Assembly (NCBI GenBank): GCA_014529385.2
Contig: CM043942.1
Coordinates: 48,340,244-48,404,243, forward strand
Length of the DNA stretch: 64,000 nucleotides
Direction: 5' to 3'
From: Adiantum capillus-veneris
Lineage: Eukaryota; Streptophyta; Polypodiopsida; Polypodiales; Pteridaceae
Shown: positions 58,134 to 64,000 of the stretch, piece by piece
Position numbering within the stretch: the stretch's first letter is position 1
Layout: every line of letters begins with the position of its first letter
Made by a program: the position numbers and the translations under genes
Notes under the pieces: generated by a model
Seen by the model: the letters and a program-made list of their open reading frames with translations, nothing else
What the model was told of the DNA's origin: nothing
Database searches by the model: none

Positions 58134-59855
58134 CTAAATGTTAGAAAGAAAATGAGAGAGTGAGTAACACAAGAAAACCTGATCTATTTCATTATCAGAA
58201 ACGAGCTGCATAAGCTCAGCAGTACAAATCAGTGGTGATGAAGGTATATCCTTTTCTCCTAACAACAACACATGTGCACCATGGGATTCAAACATCAAGC
58301 TGTTGTGCTCATAGCTACGCTTCAGTGATGGTCCTAGGCTATGCAACCACTCCCTACCAAGAACCACATCAGCCCTTTCCATGTTTATAACCTGAAAATC
58401 CAAACAAGTAGAGTACCCTTGTACTTCCAATGGAATAGCTCCGCATTGAGTATCCCATATTTCAGTATCATGTCCATTCATCATTGCTACCTTGTAGCGG
58501 TGGGTACTCGGAGTTTGAGGCAGTTTGAGCTTTTTCAACAATCCATAATTGATGAAATTGTGAGTAGCACTGTCATCTACCAACATGTGCACCTTGTGCC
58601 CTTGCAGATATTCGTGCATACGTACTAACTCATGTGGTCCAAAGGTTTGTTGCCACATGGAAGCTGTGAGACAGCATTGATGCACCACCTCAATGTGTGT
58701 TACTTCCACTGTGGAGAATTTTGAGGAAGACTCAAGAGGCAGTAGGTGCACTGTGTGCACTGCTTTCTCCTTCCCCTGAGCAGCAGATTTCCCGTTGGGA
58801 CAATCCTTTTTTCCATGACCTCTTCCTAAACACTGAAAACATAACTTCTCTTTCTTGGCTTTATCAAAATCCTCAAAATCCTTGGGTTTTTTAGATGCAT
58901 CTGAATTAGCAACTAGAAATTTTCTTTTATTGTGCCCGTACTGAGTGCGTGTATTACCATGTATACTAGCAGGCACATTACTATTATGTGGTTTCTTCTC
59001 ATCAGGGTCATCATGAATATGTGCTTTCACTATGGCTTCCTCAAGTGTTTTAGGGTCTTGGGTCTTGACATACTTCTTAAGCTCGGGTGTCAGACCTCGT
59101 ATGAGCCCTCGTACTTGTTGAAAGGTATCCAAGCCTTCCAACTTGAGGATCACGTCCCGATAGTGAGAGATATATTCAAGGAGTGATGGGTATTGGCGCA
59201 TGGAACATGTGTCCCAAGCCGTCCAATTTCGATCACCCTCGTTTGTAGGAAAACATTCCTTGCTAAACATTGCTTCAAAGGCTGCCCAACTCTTGATGTT
59301 CTTCTCCTTGAGAGACATCCACCATTTGTAGGCCTTGCCTTCCAGAGTTACGCTCGTCTATAGAGCTCTGAATGCATCCGGAGTACGCCGTAAGGCGTGA
59401 ATTCCATCCCATTTGCTGAGAAAGATGTTCACTGCATCCTTATTGCGGTCTCGGTCTTCGCCCTTAAAGACTGGTGGTTTAAAGTTCTTTAACAAGTCAT
59501 CCACCTCTTTGGCAGTGAGAGTATGCAACGTATCATTAATTGGGCCTTGCCCTTGTGTGCCAACGTGCTCATGCATGTGGGTGTCAGCAAGACTCTTAGA
59601 CTGCTAATGCATTAATTGAATTACTAATGTGGAAATTTTAGTAACATTTTCATTTAAAGCTTTGATATTTTCATCCAAGATTGTCATGCGTGTCTGAAGT
59701 GCACGAAATTCTTGAATATCGAGGAATTTGTAAGTATCTTCTCCTGTCGTAGCGTCGTGGGTACTCTCCTTGAGAGGATCCGGCCGCGGGCCATCATTGG
59801 TAGCATCAGGAGTACTTTGCTCAAAATCAAATGTCATATTGATATCCGAATCCAT
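58134..59855 (-). pseudogene. Chromovirus Gag and protease
   Basis: The first frame, 59855-59604, is a leader of Gag (MDSDINMTFDFEQSTPDATN). Gag continues at 59576 and, after one stop, from 59318. The capsid-like region has WTAWDTCSMRQYPSLLEYIS and LIRGLTPELKKYVK. The zinc knuckle is CFQCLGRGHGKKDC (CX2CX4HX4C). The protease reads HMLVDDSATHNFINYGLLKK; the family has D-S-G-A here, so two of the loop residues are altered. ADVVLGREWLHSLG is the second protease strand. There are at least two stops in Gag. Confidence 0.85.
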
Positions 59856-59859
59856 GGCT

Positions 59860-60690
59860 ACAGAGTGCGGTGAAGGAAGTACTCAGAAAAAATACCTGAT
59901 ATTGAGAGCACTCGCAAAGTATAGGAGCCTTGCTAACTCCACTTGTGCGTCGTAGCAACTGACCGTCAAAGAAGAAACAACTTACAAAATCGGTGTAGAA
60001 AGCAAACCTCGAAAAATCGTCGTTGGCTTGCAAGAGGATTGAAATCTTGTAGTCGAGATGGTTGAATCGTCACCGCTTTGAGGAAGCTTGATAATTGAAA
60101 GCTTCCGTAATCGGCGAACGATTATGGTGCATAAACGCCAAGCAAAACCGTCACAAGTGTAAAAATTCAAAAATTTGGAAATTCTGCAAGGACTGAGCGG
60201 AATCGTGAGCCGTCAAGCTCAAAGGGAAAGCCGACATGGCTTGATGCTTGCACCGATCAAGGAGGTTCTTGCTTGTGACTTGCTTTTCTTGTGGGAAAGA
60301 CCACCAAGAAGGGAAAAGGCTCAAAAAACCAAAATCTTTGGCCATGCCATGTGAAAAAGAAAACAAAATTTGACGATTTCTGTGCAGACAGCGTGTTGAG
60401 AAATCGTGGAAGGATGGGGAGGTGTGTGCGCCTTGCACAGCAGCAATTAGACAAAATCTCTTGGAATCCAACCATTGAAGCCATGGCCGTCCTCCCAAGC
60501 CCAAGCTTGCGCAGTTTCGTGCACCACACAGAGGCGTCCCAATCGGGAAACGGTACCCGAAATAGACAAAAACGACTGCTATTTTGGGAAAATCTCTAAA
60601 AAGATCACGGTTCACACCTTAAAGCCCTCCTTTTAGGAGCCAAAAGTGAGAACGCTTAGAGAGAGAGTGGAAGAGAGACCTCCTAGGCCA
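59860..60690 (-). other. Chromovirus untranslated leader
   Basis: About 830 bp lie between the primer site and Gag. A 154-codon frame (60615-60151) is open on the minus strand but has no recognised domain or Gag similarity. I treat the region as leader with the packaging signal expected there. Confidence 0.5.
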
Positions 60691-60708
60691 CCTAAGCTCT
60701 GATACTAG
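60691..60708 (-). other. Chromovirus primer-binding site
   Basis: On the minus strand CTAGTATCAGAGCTTAG lies directly after the LTR end ...TTACA. It differs from the initiator-Met site TGGTATCAGAGC at one or two bases. Confidence 0.85.
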
Positions 60709-60893
60709 TGTAAGAACTAGGGAAGCTAGGCCTGAGATCCTCCTCCCAACCCCCCATTATATAGGCGGGCTCCTAGCCCCTTGCCCTAGACGGATCCCCT
60801 GTCCACACTGTCTAGCCCGGCCCTTGGCCGAAGTCCATGACCATCCTAGTCCTTAGGTTTGGGCCTTGCCCCTACAGAACCCTTGTCCTGACA
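60709..60893 (-). repeat. Chromovirus 5' LTR, 185 bp
   Basis: On the minus strand it starts TGTCAGGACAAGGG and ends AGTTCTTACA, with the TATA box CCTATATAATGGG. It is one of the shorter LTRs for this group. Confidence 0.9.
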
Positions 60894-60898
60894 GCTTT

Positions 60899-61657
60899 CA
60901 TCGTTGTTCACCAAGTTGTGATCTCGTTCATCTTTGTCGGTTTTCCTTTACTTGTTTGAAAATTGAAAATTCTCTCTTTCACTATTGAAATGGTTCTCTC
61001 TATAGAACATAATTTCTCTTCTTCTTTCTTGCCCATGACATTCAAATATTTTCAATGTTTCTTGCTACCTGATACACACACAATCTTCCCACTTATACAC
61101 GCACACAATCATGTATGCTAATACATACTCATACATCTCTCTAGCTCTGCTTCTTTGTCTTGGTCTCTTTCTACATCTCTCTAGTAGGTTTCTATCCTAC
61201 CATCGATTCTCTCTATATCTCTTTCTCTCACAATTTCCCTTTTTGGCTCATACACCCAAATACACATACAACTCTCGCACAAACACACCCTTGAACACAC
61301 ACCCACACACACCCCACATGCTGACATACACACACACACACACACCACACCCCACCTATGTTAATTTGCCTTCCAATCAATTTCTTACTCTCTCTTTAAT
61401 CAACTTATTTCTCTTTCTTCTTGCTCTAAATTTCTATGCTACATGGAATGGTTCTCTCTTTCTCTGACTAATTCTCATACACACATATACTATATCAAGC
61501 ATACACACAAGAATGCATCATCAAAAAACATTCACACACACACACACACACACACATAATCATCAAAATCACACACACACACACACATAAGGAACACTTC
61601 TCCAAACCTACTCAATTCTACCTCTAGCTTTCCCTCGCTCTTGAATTCCTGCGGTGA

Positions 61658-61727
<70 letters not shown>

Positions 61728-62400
61728 AATTAAATACACACATACACACACTCACACAAAAAACCTTTCCCACTCTGCTGTCAATCTCCTCTCCCCTTTC
61801 TTGCTCTTGCTTAGTGCTACACAATGACAAAGCTCTTTTTTTTCTCACTCTTTACACACAGGACAATGCACCCTCCCCATGGGAGGATCCACATCCATGC
61901 AACCTCCCTCAACTCTCTTCTTCTCCTCCCCCGCTTTTATTTTTCTCTCTCTGGCAACCCCCATGCATCCCATGACTCTTCCCTCATAATGTTCTAGATC
62001 AGAACTAGAAAATTTCAATTTCTTTTTAACTTGTTGGTTCCTTATTAAAATAAAACAAAATCAATTAAGGTATTTAAGTCTTGATCCCACACTCACTCTC
62101 TTAAGAGGATAAATTTTAATGTCATAAGGACAATCCTTTAAGATCTATCTTGACAATAGTCTCGAGCTTAAAAATTCTTCTCTCTCTTAGTTCCTCTCTA
62201 GCAACCACTTCTTCGGGTCCCATGAATTTTGTTGCCCACATCTCCCATGATGAGGCATGTTGAAACACATAAGAAAACATTTTTTTGATATCTTCTTTAA
62301 ACTCACATTCTCACACGATCGTAAAGACGGTCCCAAAAGACTTCAAAACTTTACATCAACAAGTCTCAAACTCTAGATTTATCCTTAAAGATGGGCAACC
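60899..62400. other. Non-coding, rich in CA and CT simple repeats
   Basis: No gene. Scattered ACACAC words occur at 61240-61350, (AC)n at 61531-61556 and 61570-61588, and a (CT)n tract at 61659-61723. Confidence 0.7.
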
Positions 62401-62439
62401 AAGATATCCAATCTTCACACTTGTGTAATGATAGTTATT

Positions 62440-62862
62440 TCAATTTCCTCTTCTTATATAGATATTACCCTACAAGATTGACTAGAAAGAGACTAGCAAC
62501 AACTTATGGAATCTAGTACTATGGCCATAGGTTTAGGCTAATACCCATCACGAGTGTGCTTTCAAATGGAACTCATAGGTTTAGGCCATAGTTTTAGGCT
62601 AATACCCATCACGAGTGTGCTTCCAAATGGAGCTCATAAATATTATTTGACAATAAGTAAAATTGACAAAAGCAAGCTTAAACACGATACTAATGCAGCT
62701 AATTAGATGTATATGCTCCTACAATGCACAAAACTCATAAATATTATTAGAGCAAAATTAAATCTAACAAAAGCAATCTTAAACATGGTCCTAAAGTAGC
62801 TAATTTTAACCCTAGCTTGATACAATCAATGAAAATGTTTAGGGGTTGACATTCCTCCCCCA
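62440..62862 (-). mobile_element. 3' end of another gypsy-type element: polypurine tract and LTR start
   Basis: On the minus strand GGACAAATTCTCATTTCAG, then TGGGGGAGGAA, then TGTCAACCCC (about 62880-62840), is the stereotyped gypsy 3' end. A TATA-like CTATATAAGAAGAGG lies on the same strand near 62450. The LTR would extend to lower coordinates; its far end was not found. Confidence 0.55.
62519..62815. repeat. Two adjacent local duplications (~64 bp and ~95 bp)
   Basis: TTAGGCTAATACCCATCACG occurs at about 62531 and 62595. AACTCATAAATATTATT with CAAAAGCAAGCTTAAACA recurs about 95 bp later as ACTCATAAATATTATT with CAAAAGCAATCTTAAACA. Both lie inside the presumed LTR. Confidence 0.8.
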
Positions 62863-62899
62863 CTGAAATGAGAATTTGTCCTTGACAAACAATACAGAT

Positions 62900-63790
62900 G
62901 TGCTACACTTTAATTTGCTTATATGGCACTGCAAACCCCCCAAATTTGCAGGTACATTTGACTGTAACTTTTGAAAAGAAAAAAATTTCTTTTCTCCTCA
63001 AATGCGAGCGTCCTCATGCACATCACACAAAACACTATAGTTTGGTCATTCTAACTTGCTATAAAACATGAATGATATTTTTGTCTATATCCATTCATTA
63101 AATCAATCGATCAATTAGACAAGCAAGCATGCAATGAGTCAAAAAATGACAAATTAATAAGCACTAAACATAGTGCAATAAATTGATAGCGTAGTATGCA
63201 TATATACCCTCACTAACCAACATCTATAGAGAATTACCAATAAAAAACTCAAACCTCACCAATAGAAACTAAGAATAGATAATCAAGGTGATTAATTAAT
63301 CCAATAACTATAAACTACCCTAGTCTAGACAATAAATTTATTATTGTTTAATTACAAGAACAACACCCCTTCCATGGTGATAGAGCTCTATATAGGTAGA
63401 ACTAATTAACCTGTATATTATAGAAAATATACTAGCATTTACAACAAAGTGGAAGTCATCGCCTCAAAGTAATGTCACTTCTTTTGAATTTCCAAAATTT
63501 TTATTGTTGTTTCTTTCCATGCATTCTTTTTGTTTGTTTTGTACTTTATTTATGATTTTTTTTGTAGTTATTTTGGACTTGATTGCTTTATTTACTTATT
63601 TTTTCATGCATTCCACTCTCACTACTACGTCAAGCAAGAATTAATAATACTTTACACCACCATCCTGCACAAAATCTGGATACGGCTCATGGCTCTCACA
63701 CTAGAGATAGAGTTGGCCTACTTGCCTACCAAGATTATACAATGATAGCCACAGAACATTGAAACAACATAGCAAGATCATGATAGAGAG
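62900..63790. other. Non-coding, AT-rich
   Basis: No gene or repeat recognised. Confidence 0.5.
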
Positions 63791-63797
63791 AAAAGGG

Positions 63798-63799
<2 letters not shown>

Positions 63800-63886
<87 letters not shown>
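63800..63886. repeat. (GA)n microsatellite
   Basis: Pure GA run of about 87 bp. Confidence 0.95.
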
Positions 63887-63887
<1 letters not shown>

Positions 63888-64000
63888 CCTTTGTGTGTGT
63901 CTCTTGAGTATATTGTTGCAAATTTTGTGGCTAGGAGCCAAGCTCCTTGTGTATATTTTTCAAGATTGGACTTGGTTTTTATGTTTATTGGTGCTTAGAA

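Larger units (their letters stand above)
55284..60898 (-). mobile_element. Complete Ty3/gypsy chromovirus with 5-bp TSD
   Basis: The target duplication GCTTT occurs at 55284-55288 and 60894-60898, just outside TG...CA LTR ends. LTRs lie at 55289-55403 and 60709-60893. Minus-strand order: primer site, leader, Gag, protease, RT, RNase H, integrase, chromodomain, polypurine tract. This is a whole insertion of about 5.6 kb. The coding part is broken by frameshifts and stops, so it is non-autonomous now. Confidence 0.9.

Noticed and set aside
60151-60615. 154-codon open frame in the chromovirus leader as a real gene
   Set aside because: No domain, no similarity to Gag, and it lies between primer site and Gag where untranslated leader is expected.

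Overview
This window looks like nuclear DNA of a land plant with a large, repeat-rich, AT-rich genome. A fern-like plant is my best guess, but that is inference. The evidence is plant-type LTR retrotransposons with initiator-Met tRNA primer sites (Ty3/gypsy chromovirus and Ty1/copia), two LINE lineages, a rolling-circle Helitron-type element, and very long (CT)n/(GA)n, (GT)n and (TA)n microsatellites. I found no intact host gene, no tRNA or rRNA gene and no CRISPR array. Nearly everything recognisable is a mobile element, most of it decayed and partly nested.

Layout. 1-2.4 kb: LTR-like repeats and a decayed gag with two zinc knuckles. 2.4-6.7 kb: anonymous DNA with decayed coding fragments and an LTR-like promoter block. 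6.7-11.85 kb: a very long LTR or leader with a TATA box, about fifteen copies of a ~152-bp AT-rich unit and a small exon-like ORF. 11.9-12.5 kb: a broken copy of the N-terminus of the spliceosomal helicase BRR2. 12.6-15.6 kb: two retropepsin-like domains and an acidic ORF. 16.6-20.15 kb: a gypsy 3' end, a copia scrap, and a shorter relative of the long LTR that ends at a primer-binding site. 20.3-22.8 kb: a LINE of plant-L1 type (minus strand). 22.8-31.7 kb: a mosaic of duplicated blocks and CT tracts holding a nearly full-length LINE of another type (25.48-30.06 kb), which sits inside a CT microsatellite. 31.9-32.75 kb: the 3' end of a second plant-L1-type LINE. 33.2-39.87 kb: a Helentron-like element (minus strand) with an RPA-like spliced gene, a Rep/helicase protein and a C-terminal endonuclease. 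40.1-41.9 kb: copia RT/RNase H, polypurine tract and LTR. 42-55 kb: AT-rich DNA with local duplications, a decayed gag and a gypsy 3' end with LTR. 55.28-60.90 kb: a complete but mutated chromovirus with both LTRs and a 5-bp target-site duplication. 60.9-64 kb: simple repeats and the 3' end of another gypsy element.

The coding parts group by element. The LINE ORF1 (RNA chaperone) and ORF2 (endonuclease-RT) would form one RNP. The Helentron Rep (HUH, two-Tyr), PIF1-like helicase, EEP endonuclease and RPA-like protein would serve one rolling-circle transposition cycle. The chromovirus Gag, protease, RT, RNase H, integrase and chromodomain form one gag-pol. All carry frameshifts or stops, so none is likely to be active as it stands.
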